Below, piece by piece: positions 10,681 to 23,800 of a DNA stretch of 64,000 nt. This stretch comes from Cymbomonas tetramitiformis. Its lineage: Eukaryota > Chlorophyta > Pyramimonadophyceae > Pyramimonadales > Pyramimonadaceae. The notes below the pieces were generated by a model that saw only the letters and a list, made by a program, of their open reading frames with translations, was not told the origin of the DNA and ran no database searches. Position 1 is the stretch's first letter; each line of letters opens with the position of its first letter. Made by a program: the position numbers and the translations under genes. The stretch covers positions 1-64,000 of the forward strand of contig LGRX02028911.1 in the NCBI GenBank assembly GCA_001247695.2, written 5' to 3'.

Positions 10681-13359
10681 AAAATTGTCATGTTACTATA
10701 CAATATAAAGGAAATAAAATACAAATCAACTGTAAGAAGATCGTAGTGCACCATCTCGTCGAAACTTCCCAAAGCCAAAGAGCGTTCCAAGCGCTAGCGT
10801 AAAACTCTTCTAGAGTGGCCCACAACAAGGCGTGGACATTCTGAAACAAAATATTGTTACCAAATAAAATAAAATACTGCGCTAGAGCTGCTTTAAAATG
10901 CCCCAAAGGGGTTATTTCACCGCTTACTTGAAGCGCGGTCAAGTCCGAAGTGTTTCGAAAATTCAGGGGGCGCTCCACTATAAAGTTAATTTATATATTT
11001 TCAAGAGAAAATCTTGTGATGGTTGTATAATTTCTGCACACTGCGTTTGCCCCCTGAACTTTTCATCGTAAGTCTCCCACCAACTGCCGGAACTACTGTC
11101 CGCTCGTACCGGGGGTTGTATGAAATGTGTCCACGTCATCGGCACGAGTCATATTGTGTCCATGCATACGCGATCTTAGCACAGGTCACAATACAGTGCC
11201 CGAGCATATGCGATTTTAGCGTAGGTCACATTGTGCCTCAATTTATTACATCTGAGGAAATGTATTACTCATCTTTGTGAGTTTAGACAGCATTGTACTG
11301 ATTGCAACGCTTTTTCTGATGATTTATATATCACAAATTATACCAAATGTGGTGATCAGTCCAGTGCAAAATTTTGTCACCGGAATGTACAGGGATTGTG
11401 AATGATTGCAATCCAGCCGGAGGAATAATCTCAGCAGCTGTTCTGTACTAATGAATTCGTCGGAGTTATACTCATTTCGACGATTCGAAACCCATGTCAT
11501 TTGTAGTGATGACAACTCACATGAATATATAGGGGTTTCCTCAGAATGCTTTTATGTGATGTCAACATATTATGAACAATTCACTTGCATCCTAGGACGA
11601 AGGAGTTTCGCCTGGAAGGTTTTGCATGGTGGTCACCCAACAGTTATCAGCTGTTATTCGGGTGCCACATTCTGCCTTCAGTACTGGGACTATATCAACC
11701 AGTCCTACAGCGATGCACCTGTCCTTCCCACTCTTATGTATGGCTATAGTGCCAAAGTGTATCAGGTGGGATATATATATACATTATATAACTATCATCT
11801 TCTGATCCAGGATATGCAATTAAGCATGGTATCAGGTTATGTTATGTATATAGTTCAGCATTCCAAACTTACTCGAGAATGTAAATGCTGAGCAAAAGTC
11901 AACTTATAGTCATTGGGATATAGTTTCCCATCCGAGTTTACACTTTATTAGTGATGGTGGATTTAACGTTGTACAGATTTCAACGTTACTTGTGGATGCA
12001 GTGGTTTTATCAAAAGCAATCCATCAGAAATCACCATATCGGAATATTAAATGGATGTGTGTGTGTGATATATATATATATATATATCTTCTTTCATCAG
12101 GTTATGGGCCTGTTTCGCTTGGATTGTTTTATGGCATTTGGTAGGCGACTTTGGTTACGGTTGCATCTCCAACGACACCCGCGACTCCAGCGGCTTTCAC
12201 GTATCGCGTGTCTTCATTTGGCGTCTCCAGCCACGCCATCTCCAGCCCCTTGCATCGCCAACACTCGGCCTGCCGTCACTTGGCGGGTTCATCTTCTGGC
12301 GTGACGTATCTCGCCACTTTTGACTTCACGAGCATCTCCAGCTACGAGTTCGACATCATCTCCATCGCCTTTGCTTTTCTGGACAGCAACGCCCCTTCTG
12401 CAGAAAAAAATGGCTTACTGTACGACGTTTTTGACGTGACCGGCGGTTTCCTCGTATAAATCTACCCCGATTTGACCTTTTCATCACTTGAATTTGTCAA
12501 TTTTACGAAAAGTCGGGTTTTCGCTGTGACACCCTATCTTTCACTCGCAGAATTTTGCACGGTCTGCGGTCTGCAACTATGTCCACTGCACGTCGGCATG
12601 CACGTAATGGCCGCTGTGCGTTCAGTCAGTGGTGCCATATCTCCGACTACGTCGACATTATCTTTCCCCTGGCTATGGTCTGGTGGTGTCTGGTGGTGCT
12701 TATGCGCCAGTCACCAACATCGAGTCCATCGCCTTCGCCAATGACGAGAACCCTGACCACACCGAGTTTGCTTCGTCTGCAACGTCCACCACTCTCCCCT
12801 CCACCCTGCGTGCTCCTTGGCCATTGTGTCGGGTGATGGTGTGTGGTGGTGCTGCGGCACCCACCCCACCGATTCTCCTCTCTGCTTTCACACTCGTGTG
12901 CAGCAGGGTGCGATCACGCCGCATCTTCCACCATCGCCCCCCTCAGGGTGTCTGCGTCCCTGCACTCGCTCTGGTGGAAGTGGTGGTGCACTACGTTGTT
13001 GCACCACACCGCGTGGGCATCATTGGTTGACGACATCCTAGCGGCGCTCGACTTCATCCACGATCGAGGACTCCGCCGCCATCCATCCTCGCCTCTGAAC
13101 GCCTAGTAGCCTCTGTTGGCCTGCGGGAGTATTCATCCCCGCAACACATGCAACCATGGGCGTAAGCCCCTAGAGCATGCATCTTGAGACCAGCGCTGGC
13201 GTAGCCCGTACTAGCTGGGTTGAAAAAGGCCCCTTTGGGTCTCGCATGATGCTTGTTTTGTTAGGGTTTTGCCTTTGTGGCCGACAATAGGATGTTAGGC
13301 TCAGCCTGGCAGGCGTGCATCGTGGCACCGCCTCACACCTTCGGGGTGCGGAGAAGTGG
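10681..13359. other. unassigned region
   Basis: No convincing gene. A minus-strand frame at 10688-10978 contains a Trp- and Leu-rich stretch (ALLWATLEEFYASAWNALWLW) that might be an exon. A (TA)n run sits at about 12067-12088, followed by an acceptor-like TTTCATCAG. Sequence from 12130 to 13100 is C-rich with biased codon-like composition in several frames and may be a decayed retroelement gag. Confidence 0.35.
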
Positions 13360-13640
13360 TGTCACGGGGAGACAGACTTTTGCCCCCCATAAATTTGGGG
13401 TGACTGTCTCTTCCTGTGTCACCCCTCGCCATGTGGTATAACTTGCATCTCGCCTGTATGTGTGTTCGTTTCGCTCTGCGATAATAAAACAACCTAAGTA
13501 TTTTATTATCCACCTTAGTCTCTTTCCGGAGTCCAACTGTTCCGTGCCTGCAGTGATATCTCTCTCTCTCTCTCTTCTTTCATCAAAAGGTGTGCACCCC
13601 GCTACCCTTAAACATTTCGATATGTACCAACCTCCTATCA
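13360..13640 (+). mobile_element. LTR-like fragment (possible solo LTR of a copia relative)
   Basis: It begins GGTGTCACGGGGAGAC, resembling the junction of the intact copia element's 3' LTR (GGTGTCACGGGGGAC at 29457). Its layout (GGGGA, CCCCCCA, a short stem, then TCACCCCTCG) is shared with 19817-20083. An AATAAA lies near 13481 and a (CT)n run near 13558. The right border is not defined. Confidence 0.35.
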
Positions 13641-13781
13641 ATAAATGAAAACTAATCGAAATATCGATAGTATCGAAAATATTGAATATCGATATTACCA
13701 TGCCCTGCTCTGGAGCAGAGAAATGGGGGCACAACCCCTGGTCAGGACCAGCGGGAGTGGGCCAGTGGGGAAACCCTGCAT

Positions 13782-14249
13782 ATACCTCAATGACGGTTAG
13801 CCCCCACACGGGTGTGGGCAGGTCGGTACCACCGAGTTCACTGCTTGTGGCGGGCTCTAGCGCGACGTAGATGGCAAGGGGCAGGTGCCCACTTGCGAAG
13901 GACATAAGGTGGGAGGTGTGGAGTGAATTTGGGAGCAAGGGCTTGCCCTGTGCCGCCCTACTTTTAGTGCAAAATGGTGTTATATAAGGTTGTCGAAAGT
14001 GGCCCCGTAGGGGGGGGCTGGGGCTGATTGGTTGAGGTGACTAATCTGGCCGCATAGGCCGAATCACTTCGATTCAAGCGGCGTGTAAAGCATCCCAAGA
14101 TGCTAGAGGGTTGCCGAAATAAAGTATTTGGGGTGGTTGTTGGGGAAGGGGGCAAGGTGAGAGCTTAAATTCGAGGGCACATCTGAGGGCCTCGGTGTCA
14201 CGCGTGAATGGTACCAAGGCTGCCAAAAACCCGAACGTCATAGAGATAT
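13782..14249. mobile_element. ~467-bp MITE, copy 1
   Basis: This is nearly identical to 14389-14855, offset by about 607 bases. The right end reads CGTCATAGAGATAT. The left terminal repeat is diverged (ATACCTCAATGACGG). It has no coding capacity. Confidence 0.75.
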
Positions 14250-14388
14250 CAGCTCCGGATTGAAAGTGGGAATCCTAGCGGCATGTGCATCACAAATGAT
14301 GTAAAACATGTCCCAAAGGTTCACTCGACCCCTGGGGGGGCTTGGAACCCCGTGGATCCGCCATATTTGGGGGAGGGGCTGGGGAACG

Positions 14389-14855
14389 ATATCTCTATGA
14401 CGGTTAGCCCCCACACGGGTGTGGGCAGGTCGGTACCACCGAGTTCACTGCTTGTGGCGGGCTCTAGCGCGACGTAGATGGCAAGGGGCAGGTGCCCACT
14501 TGCGAAGGACATAAGGTGGGAGGTGTGGAGTGAATTTGGGAGCAAGGGCTTGCCCTGTGCCGCCCTACTTTTAGTGCAAAATGGTGTTATATAAGGTTGT
14601 CGAAAGTGGCCCCGTAGGGGGGGGCTGGGGCTGATTGGTTGAGGTGACTAATCTGGCCGCATAGGCCGAATCATTTCGATTCAAGCGGCGTGTAAAGCAT
14701 CCCAAGATGCTAGAGGGTTGCCGAAATAAAGTATTTGGGGTGGTTGTTGGGGGGGGGGCAAGGTGAGAGCTTAAATTCGAGGGCACATCTGAGGGCCTCG
14801 GTGTCACGCGTGAATGGTACCAAGGCTGCCAAAAACCCGAACGTCATAGAGATAT
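14389..14855. mobile_element. ~467-bp MITE, copy 2, with terminal inverted repeats
   Basis: The ends ATATCTCTATGACG and CGTCATAGAGATAT are inverted repeats of 14 bases. The body matches copy 1 with a few substitutions and one length change in a G run. A TA or AT duplication at the ends is possible but cannot be separated from the repeat itself. The superfamily is undetermined. Confidence 0.75.
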
Positions 14856-16737
14856 ATTGCATATTGACACAGGAGAGGAGACGGGAGGGTCCAAAGCACC
14901 GCGCCTTCATTCATTCAAGAGAAATTGATCCTTTCGGTGCAATAATGCAATTATTCATTCAACTTTCAAGAGAAAATTTTGGCTGGCAGAACGCGGGCAC
15001 GTCTGACAGCGAGAATTGGGATAGCCATATGTTCAAGCCAAATTACAGACTGAAACTTGTCTGATACACCAATTTCTTGATGAAGAACACTAATCTGAGT
15101 AGATTCCAGTGGCACTTGGGACTCACCTGGGCTAGCTCGCCCAACGATACGGCCTTTGCCTACAACTCGGTGGCTTGCACAACGCAAAATATGGTGGTGC
15201 GCGGAGGGGCGCTTAGGAAAGGGCATTATGCAGCTGCTGTCACTGTATGCCTCCTTCTTATTTTCGCTGGATCGTGGGGCTTTTTCGCGCCTGCTTTGTG
15301 CGTGGCTACTATCGCTCTCATCTTTATATTCGGTCTTCCTTTTTGGCGTCTTGTGTTTGCGCAGATTGTTTCACGCACGAGGATAGGGTCGAAGAGTATC
15401 CTTTTAGTTCAAAAACTGCAATGACAGCTGTCTGCAGGCATGAAGAATGTGTAGGCTTTATTTGATAGTTACTAGTCGAGATATTGGGAACCTGCAATAT
15501 AGCTGCACTTTAAGTTGCTCTCGTTTTCACGCTTCGAGCCCTCGGGCCGTTATGACGCTTCGAGCCCACATAAGGAGTATTGGCATCCTCGACGCGAAGT
15601 AATTCTTGTTCGATTCACAAGGCCGCGTTCACCGTACATATGCGAGTCGTTTGACCCTGTAGCTGTCATAACTCGATAACAGCGGCATTCAAGGTGCTCA
15701 TAAGTGCACAGTTTAGGCAGCAAATGGCTATTGATGTCGTGGAAATAATGCACGCCAGGTATCGGCGTATAGTGTTTTTAACAAAGGGGATGCGCGACTG
15801 GCTGGGACCTTTACAGCTGAACAGGTCAGCTTCAGTTTACCCACTTGATTCCTCAACTTTTACACTTTGGCAAATGTCTTTCGCCTACTGATGACGGTGT
15901 TAAAGTCCTACCGATCTGAAACACGAACATAGTGTGGGGTTCAAGTTCCAAGCATGCGAACATTCGTCGTGAAAGTTCTCTTAAGAAGGTGATTACGGTG
16001 GTGAATGGGCAGTTCGATTCGCGGATGCGCTCCCGTGCATCGCGGGACGTGGCGTTGGAGTTGGTCGCGGCAGAACCAGAGGGTAAGAGATGTGTGACTT
16101 CTGAACGAGGTGAGGACACGCAACCCTGTGGATTTTCACCGTTTTCCACCCGATTCGACTGAAGCAGTCGCGTGACGGACCGTGTATGTGAAAAGCCAAA
16201 GATTCGTGGCGCCCAAAGTTGTTCAGCACTGTGCACGTGCTGTCAAGCCAAATAAATTGGATTTTGTGTGTGAACCCACTTGAGCTGCCAACTTGAAGTT
16301 TGATTGTTTCAGAAGTAGCTTAGACGATAATCAGTCTATTGCGATAGTTACAAACATTAAGCTAGCCACGGGTGATGGTTGGCCGCAGGATCGGGCTCGA
16401 GCACTCCCAGCGATCTCAAGCAGAAAATGAGACATCAAGCGGCAGAAGCTGCATTGCGCAGAAATGTGAAGCCTCTTGAGGCCGCTAGGGAACACAAAGT
16501 GATTAATTTTGTAAGGATATCACCTTATTTAGGAGTACTGCCACTAACCCTTTGAGTTGGGTCGGATGCACTGCTCGGTCTGCCTTGTTTTGTCGCACAT
16601 GCACCGTGTCCGGTGCACGAATGCACACTTTCGGTATAGTATTAAGCCAAAAACTTGAAGAGCCAAAAGAAACGCAATATCCATAACGTCGTCAATTCCC
16701 TTACCGACATCATCTTTGATAAAGGATTTGAACCACC
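14856..16737. other. unassigned region with a possible small membrane protein
   Basis: A plus-strand frame from the ATG at about 15191 to 15424 (MVVRGGALRKGHY...) encodes two hydrophobic segments, AVTVCLLLIFAGSWGFF and LCVATIALIFIFGLPFW. It could be a small membrane protein or an exon. No homologue is recognised. The rest holds nothing I can support. Confidence 0.3.
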
Positions 16738-17006
16738 TCATTTATCATTATCTGCCTGAAATTGTGATTCCTCGCTCTCCTCGATGGCTTTCAAAGCCTC
16801 TTTGGAGTTGTCCGGCACACCCTGGTCTGTGCTCTTACGTGCTTCAGTACTATCCGCACCCATTGTTGGGAGGCTGGCGACCCCGAGTATTGGGGTAAGC
16901 CATGTGAGTGAGAAACAAGTAGCAAAAATACCCGCATTTTGGAAAAGGGGTGTGAGGTCCTCCGGCTGACGTATATACAAAGGGTAAAACCCAAAGAGTC
17001 CTGTGG
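16738..17006 (-). CDS. hypothetical exon with hydrophobic segment
   Basis: The frame follows an acceptor-like CCACAG at about 17007 and encodes LFGFYPLYIRQPEDLTPLF, a hydrophobic stretch (AGIFATCFSLTWLTPILG) and an acidic tail ending QADNDK. A further hydrophobic frame (IDDVMDIAFLLALQVFGLI) lies just downstream in another phase after a GTAAGG donor-like site. This may be part of a host membrane-protein gene; the family is unknown. Confidence 0.3.
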
Positions 17007-17019
17007 ATCCAACCCGCAA

Positions 17020-18280
17020 TCTATGTAACTACTCATTGTGACCGCCTCTCAAGTGGCGATGAATGAATCCAACTCTGAAATACGACTCGGCTTACGAACT
17101 CACTCCTTCCGTCATCGCCAGCTACAACTACAGCTCGAAATCTTTTTCACAAGTGATATTTAGTGCATATAACGAAGTATTCTATGCGACGTAGGGGAGA
17201 GCAAACGACAACAACAATATGGAAGTGAGTCGGAAGTTAGAACGCCTTTCGGAAGACGGTGTGTTCAACAATTGCCAAGTTAACCTCCAAAACAAAGGAG
17301 CGAGGCAGAGAGATGGGCGCACACCAATCCAGGGGACCCATATGAAGAGGAAGATGAACGTCCATCTTGAAAGGCCATTGCGTAGAACCGCACCACTCAG
17401 AAAGGCACCTATAGCTCAACCCATGTCGCATAACTCCTTCGTTGAGAAGCTCATGTTCTTCAGATTTTAAGCAAGTTACAAGTCTCTTGTGCCCCCTGCG
17501 AAAATCATTGCTGGCAGCCCCGAGGCTCGAGAATAGCACTGATGTCGCGGACCTGTTGACTGGGCGCCGAATTATCCCAAGACACCACAACTTGCTTGCT
17601 TTTCGGATTCTTCGCAGAGGCATACAATGACCGCAAGAAGCAATGTTGTAAAAGTTGATAACCTCCGTTAGTTGATCGGCACTACTTGCTTTTTAGACTA
17701 GTAGGGCATACCTGATGTCACCGCGATGAGTGAAAACAATCGTTGCTGCTCGCTTAATCCAGGTACAAATGTGCACCCACCCTGGATAAGCAGATCCCGT
17801 GCTAAAATACGTGAAAGCGAACACTAAATGTTAGCTCATAAAGGATCCACTAAAAGGTGCTGCGACGGACCAATGGAAGCCCAATGCAGTGTTGGGCCAC
17901 ACATCATCAGCCCTGGTCCTCTGGCCACAAAAGGGAAAAGCTCGATAAGCAGTTGCTTCGGTGATATGCTGACACCTTTCGGCGTGTAAGCGCATAGGGT
18001 TGTCCTCAAGGCAAGGAGAAGTGAGCCATGTTTAGGGTTTTTAGAGTTTTAGGGTTTTGAAATGTACGAGGAGAAGTTTGCATCGAGCTTCCTAGAGTCC
18101 TCCGTGCTTGCTATTCGACCTGGTGGTGGCGTTCGAGTAGTTTCTCAGAGAATGGAATAACGTTTCACACCAGTTGTGACGTTTGTGGTGTGCACCAATG
18201 ACACAGAGTCTAAGCTTTGGAGTGCTAAGAAGTACGGTGGATGAGAGAGCCAAGCAGAGAGGTGTCTACGCAAGAGGAAT
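17020..18280. other. unassigned host region
   Basis: A minus-strand frame at 17237-17623 has an Arg/Ser-rich start resembling an organelle transit peptide (RRPVNRSATSVLFSSL), but no recognisable mature domain. Near 18031-18058 is a degenerate TTTAGGG/TTTTAGGG series (telobox-like). No supported gene. Confidence 0.35.
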
Positions 18281-19243
18281 TTACGGAGTTGCCAGAAAAC
18301 ATGATCTGAAAGAGAAAAAGGTTGCGACTCTCGCCTCCAACAAACACACGCGTAGGACGTCCGTCGCCGCGACGACAGCTGCCTCCGTGCCTTCCTCCCG
18401 TATGAAATACACATTTCCAAAGCGGCCTCGGAGTTCCTGGAAGACATTCTTAGTGATAGTGCTCTTTACAGCCGGGTTCACGGAGTCATAATAGAACTCT
18501 AATATGTTTCCCTTGAACTCGTCTGCACTCATGATGATAGTCTTGGAGTCGGCGTTCCAATACTTCTGCAGCGATGCAGATGTCGGTGTGCTACCTTTAA
18601 GGGTAAGCAAATGTTCAGCCACGTTAGAAAAGACTCGAAGGTTGGCGGCAAGTCGGCATGTGTCTAGGCAAATTGCGTGATATGGCGAAAACTTGCCTGA
18701 TAATAAGCGTTGGACTTCGAGGTGGAAGTTACTTTTTTAAGTACGCTGAAACAGCAGCGCAGCTAACAGCCGCAAAACGCGCGGTTTCGAGGGGCTGTGC
18801 GTTTGATTTTAAGCATGGACGAGTGCCTCGTTCTGCCTCAATGCTACACGACAAGATGTTTTGAAATTTCCGGTATTTTTCTTGGGTGTTGGTGAGGCCT
18901 CCCTCACACCTGGCCCGTAGCCAGTAACAACGCGGAGCTTCCAGCTGGTCTCGCGCTCTAGTTCCTCGAGCTGTTGCTGCAAGCGTTCCTCTGCATCTGT
19001 AGACAGCACGTTGCCGAAGTCTAGTACGTCGCGAGCACCACCATCATTCGGCAGCAAGACCTCCTGCTCGACATCCCGGAACGAGGGAGGAGCATACGCC
19101 AGGCTTGGCGGTGGTTGTGCCAAAGTGAGAATCGTCGCTGTTCCTGCTGCTGCCATTCCGAGTAAGAATACATGAATAGGAGACTCTTTGCTATTAGAAG
19201 TGGCATAACCTACAGCTTGCACAGGAGATTTTCGCTTTACCAT
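18281..19243 (-). CDS. TL15: thylakoid lumenal 15 kDa-type protein (TPM-like fold), nuclear gene
   Basis: Exon 1 (19243-18910) starts MVKRKSPVQAVGYATS and carries a hydrophobic lumen-targeting segment ending SLAYA, an A-x-A cleavage site, before PPSFRDVEQEVLLP. It then encodes DVLDFGNVLSTDAEERLQQQ and WKLRVVTGYGP. The donor is CCAG|GTGTGAGG. The acceptor CTTAAAG|GT at about 18594 keeps phase and gives STPTSASLQKYWNADSKTII. FKGNILEFYY, FQELRGRFGNVYFIREEGTE and AAVVAATDVLR follow. This order matches plant thylakoid lumenal 15.0 kDa protein 2. The last 25 residues to the stop at 18281 look unlike the family, so a further intron after DVLR is possible. It is the only confident host gene here. Confidence 0.8.
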
Positions 19244-19264
19244 CGTAGAGGAGGGAGAGCGCAC

Positions 19265-19816
19265 GGCGGTGGGTGTCGACTTTCTCCGAAAAAGTTCGAC
19301 CCACTGCGTGCTTTTTGCTCTTTGATTAAATCCATAAGGGTGCCTGTGGGAAGGGCTTATTCGTTAGCTATGGATCTTATTTTTCGGCCAAAATGAAAAA
19401 CGCCGAAAGGAAATCATATTCAAACTTAGTTCACGCATCAAGTATACTATGTCCGACCTGAACTGCAGGCTAGGAAGGCTCGCGAATGGCAACACATAGG
19501 AAGCGCTCATGCTGTTAATCGACAAAAAAGGATTGCAATAGGTTCGACTGCACGGCACAATGCGACCATACAATGCGCTCTTGATGTTCCGGACCAAATG
19601 ACGAAACAATCGCACAATTTATGACTTTCTCACAAAGCTAGCTCGAGGGCACACGCAGAGAAGTCGCAAAACCTAAACTGAACCTAAACTTTTCACCTGA
19701 CGCAAAACAATACGGTCGGGATACGGTCGGGAAGTCTGACGTGTCGCCGGCGATTGCCTCTTAGATCGCCGGCCGGTGTTGGCTCGATATGGCCCTACAG
19801 AGTATTTCCCGGTACA
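19265..19816. other. upstream region of the TL15 gene
   Basis: About 550 bases between the TL15 start and LTR-like sequence. The TL15 frame stays open for about 30 codons upstream of its ATG but lacks another ATG, so a short 5' exon is possible. No promoter motif is identified. Confidence 0.35.
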
Positions 19817-20083
19817 TCTCACGGGGAACCCGATCTTTCCCCCCACTGTAAGGGGGGGCAGGGGGCCCTCCGTCATTCACCCCTCGACCTGAAGTGTCAC
19901 CAGCCGTGTCACCGTTCATTGTCACCGTTCCGTCTCACCGTTGCAAGTTGCATAAGACACTGTGTATTATTTGACTCGTCCGCCTCTGCGTTTCTGTGTA
20001 TTCGTTCGGCTGCGAAATATAATATCTATATTGATGAAGAAAGAGATATATATGAATATATATATATATACAACGTTGTATAT
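19817..20083 (+). mobile_element. LTR-like fragment cut by the copia insertion
   Basis: This shares the layout of 13360-13640: TCACGGGGA, CCCCCCA, a G-rich stem and TCACCCCTCG, then repeated TGTCACC. It ends in an AT-rich (TA)n tract, into which the copia element inserted with TATAT duplication. Confidence 0.35.
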
Positions 20084-20438
20084 TCACGGGGGACTAGATA
20101 TACCGTACTGCCCCCTGTATGACATTCCTCGATGCATGTGACAGATGACTTCATTATTATTCGGCTCGAGACCGCGAGTCATAGCGACAGAGACCGCGAG
20201 TCACAGCGATAGTGACTGCGAGCCACGTGTTAGAGTACTCGAGCATCACCATAGCCGTACTCGTACAGACTTACACAGCGCACGTAGCATAAGCTACTTA
20301 GACTCTCAGACTCTCATATGTTATATCTTTACAGACATATTATCACCGTTTGAGCCTCATATTTATGCGTACAGCGATAGTATTAAAACACGGATATATA
20401 GAATATTCTACCCTATATGTGTTTCATACTATCCATTA
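20084..20438 (+). repeat. copia 5' LTR
   Basis: 355 bases, starting TCACGGGGGACTAGATATAC and ending ATCCATTA. It contains nested GACCGCGAGTCA repeats and differs from the 3' copy by T/G near 20150 and length changes in TATCTTTACAGACATATTATC. The usual TG...CA ends are not evident. No clear tRNA-complementary TGG primer site follows (GGTTATGTTAGACC). Confidence 0.92.
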
Positions 20439-20878
20439 GGTTATGTTAGACCACAACGCACCACTGCCATCTCTGATGAAACGACAAATTTCAAATTAGC
20501 CGCTAAAAGCACTTTGAACTGGCAGTCAGCGAAAATGTTTGAAAATTGCGACTTGCTTTTACGCTAACCCTCCGCAGGTCGGGCCGGTTTCAATTTTAAC
20601 TCGCCGAAACCTTTTATGATTGGGAATTCTTTTACGATTGCCCTCTCGGCCTTTCATTTAACTTAAATGTTGAAACGCGACCGTTAGTTATCACATCGCT
20701 CTGCCAAAATTTGAGGGACGCCTTAGATTTTAGGCAAATTACGAGCATTTACCGCGGAAGCGCTGGCCAATTTTTTGAAAATTAACAAAACTTAGAGAAA
20801 ATCTTCATCTCAACCCCTAGGAGAACGTCTTGCGCAACATCGTCGCCTTCACCGCCACCAACGGTCCGAAGGTCTACC

Positions 20879-23800
20879 ATGTCAACGTTCACACCAACAA
20901 CAACTCCGGGATCCCAACCGCCAACACAAGAACTTCAACCACGTTCTCAACGACGATTATTTACTTCACGACAACCTCTTCCCCCATCTCCAACAAACGA
21001 AGAAATCGCCATCACCATCAACGCCCTTCTTCAAGACCTCCATGCCGTCACCGCCAAAGCGGATGAGCTCTCCACCACCGTCACCTCGCTTGTAGTAGCA
21101 TTTCAGCGCTCATCTGCTCAGTCCGACGAGATCCACGAGAATTACGTCACGAAGGAAGAACTCAACGACGTCAACCAACTCAACGAGACCATCCTCGACG
21201 ACTTAATCAAAGTCCGCGACGAATGCGTCAACGTCACCTCTCTGGCTCGCACTGTTGCGAGTAGAACTACTTCATCTTCGACGCCATCTTCAGTCGTAAT
21301 TACTTCGGACAAGATGTTCGACGCCACCAAGGAATTGGAGACTATTCCAGAGGTTACGCCATTGCAACATCGAGATGGGCGACCACTTCCTCCAACCAAG
21401 ATCAAGCACATCATGGACGACAACTCCAGCGCCTTCAACACCCGCTCCACCGCTCCTGACGTCACTCCGCTCCTGAAGCAGTTGAAGACCGCCTATTATG
21501 CCCTCACGGACATTCACGAGCGACAACAACAACGTGAACTCCAATTGAACTTCCTCACCGCGGGCGGCGACATTGTGTTCAAGAAGTTCTGTGAGGCCCT
21601 GACCCGTGTGCTCACCGCCACCCGACCTGGACACGCCCCAGCACTACTTAACCTTCAACGAACACCGACTGAAGGACGAGCCCTACGACGGTATCTCCAA
21701 TGGCCTTCTAGCTCAACTTCTACTTGCGGCCACTTGTGGCAACACACAAATTGTGTTGTCACAAATTGTGAAGGACTCCCCCCAGGCTCAGGTGGACGGC
21801 AGACTGCTTCTACTGCACGTGCACTGCCGCCTGATCACCTACCCCCCCTCCACGGACCACTCCAACCTCACCAAGGCCAAGGCCCTCCGAATCTCTGAGT
21901 CCGAGGACCCCGGCTTGAAGCTGAACACCTTCGCCACCCTCATCGGCAACCACAGGCAGCTTCACCCCGCCTTCTCTGGACAGCAGGAGCAGGAGGTCCT
22001 CATCGACATCTTACGGGCCTCCCAGGACACGGCCGAGCACCTCTTTGACATCCCCCTGTACTTCGATGTCATCCGCACCTACGAGGAGAACAACCGCATG
22101 ACCTCCTCTGGCTTCCCCGGTGGTCTTCAGAAGTTCATTGAGGCCATCGGTAATGTGTGGTTCACCCGGGGCTCTGCCCACCATTCCCAGCTCCCTGGCT
22201 CTTCATCCCGCCCCCGAGCTGCCTCCATGACGGGGGAAGTCCGTGAGGGAGGGCGGGGCTCGGCTGACACCACCAAGCCGAAGGAGAAGCACCCTAATGG
22301 CAAGGGCGGCAAGGGGGGCAAGGGTGGCAAGGGTACGCACCCTCGGGCCACCACACCGCCTCCATCCAGGCCCCGATCACCACTACGGGGCGGCACCAGA
22401 GCTACCTTCATTGAGCACGAGAGGGCCCTGTACAAGGCCTCCAAGCTCAAGCACGCCGGCTCCACCAACAAGGACTCCACCCCCTCTGGCACCTGGGACA
22501 ACTTCAAGTTCACCCCCTCCGACCCCAGTGACAAGTCCATCGGCCACCCCTGCCGCTCCTGCAAGTACAAGTACAACAAGACCGTCACCCACTCCCTCGG
22601 CAGGTTCGGCTGCCCCTGCACACTGGCTGAGAAGGCCGACATGTGGGTCAAAGCCGGCCCCCCTCCATCTGTGAACCATGTCTCTGCCCCCCGTCCCTCC
22701 ACACCACCCGCACCCCTGCCACCCCACCTCACCCCCCTCCGACAGTGCATCAGCCAGCACCGCATCCGAGCTGGCAGCTCTCAGGCAGGAGGTTGCACAG
22801 CTCAGAGCAGCCACCCCCTCCGCCCCCCCCAAACCGCTCTGAGTTTCACCATCCAGCTAAGGCAGTCAGCTTCCAGGCAGACCAGGAGGATGATGAGACT
22901 GAGTGGCCCGCCCTCACCAGTAAGCCCTGGATCCCTCAGTTCTCTGGCCCCTCACCTCACCCACCCCCCTCGGCTTCAGCCAACCACTTCTCCCCCAATC
23001 CCTTCAGCTCCCTATCCCCCTCCGCCTCTCCACCCGACACCCAGTTCACCTTCCCCCAGCTGGAGCCCACCGCCCTCTTTGCATTCAGATACTTTGACAC
23101 CGTCACGGCTACTGACTTGAGAGAGGACCCGGACCACGAGGACCCGGCTTGGGAGAGGACAAAGCGGCAGAGGAAGCGGGACAAGGAGAAGCAGAAGAAG
23201 GCCATTCAGCAGCAGCAGAAGCTTCAGCGGCAGCACCAGGTAGCTGAATCACTGGCTTCGGCCAACAGCACCGCCACCGCCCCAGTCCAGACAGACATCA
23301 CCGTGGACTGCAACACCCAGTGCCCTGTGCCCTACCTGACTGACCTCTTGACCGGCAGCACCTCAGTGGCCTCCACCATCTCCGAGGACACTCTGGACAC
23401 TGCCTCCGAGGACACTCTGGACACTGCCTCCGAGGACACTCTGGACACTGCCACCGAGGACACTCCGGACACTGCCACCACCCCTCCCACCTCCACCGCT
23501 CCCCTCCCACCACCATCACCACCCCCCGACTGCCACCAGCCTGAGCCTCGGGCCATTGGTATCCCCCCAGCCACCACAATTGCACCTGACACTGCATGCA
23601 TTCATATTGCAGTGCCTGGGATGGGGATGCATTGGGAGGGCACGCATACGGACCCAGTTCACATTGCTGCCGTACACACCGCCACACCACAGCCTGGCTG
23701 TAACACTCCCTCGGTCACACGCACCCTAGTAGCCATTGCCATGCACTGGATCTCCTTCCACGTTGCTGTGCTCCTCGCACTTTTACACATAACACTGACA

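Noticed and set aside
12130..13100. A host gene with several 90-130-codon frames
   Set aside because: All three forward phases are open for stretches in C-rich sequence, and no frame shows a domain.
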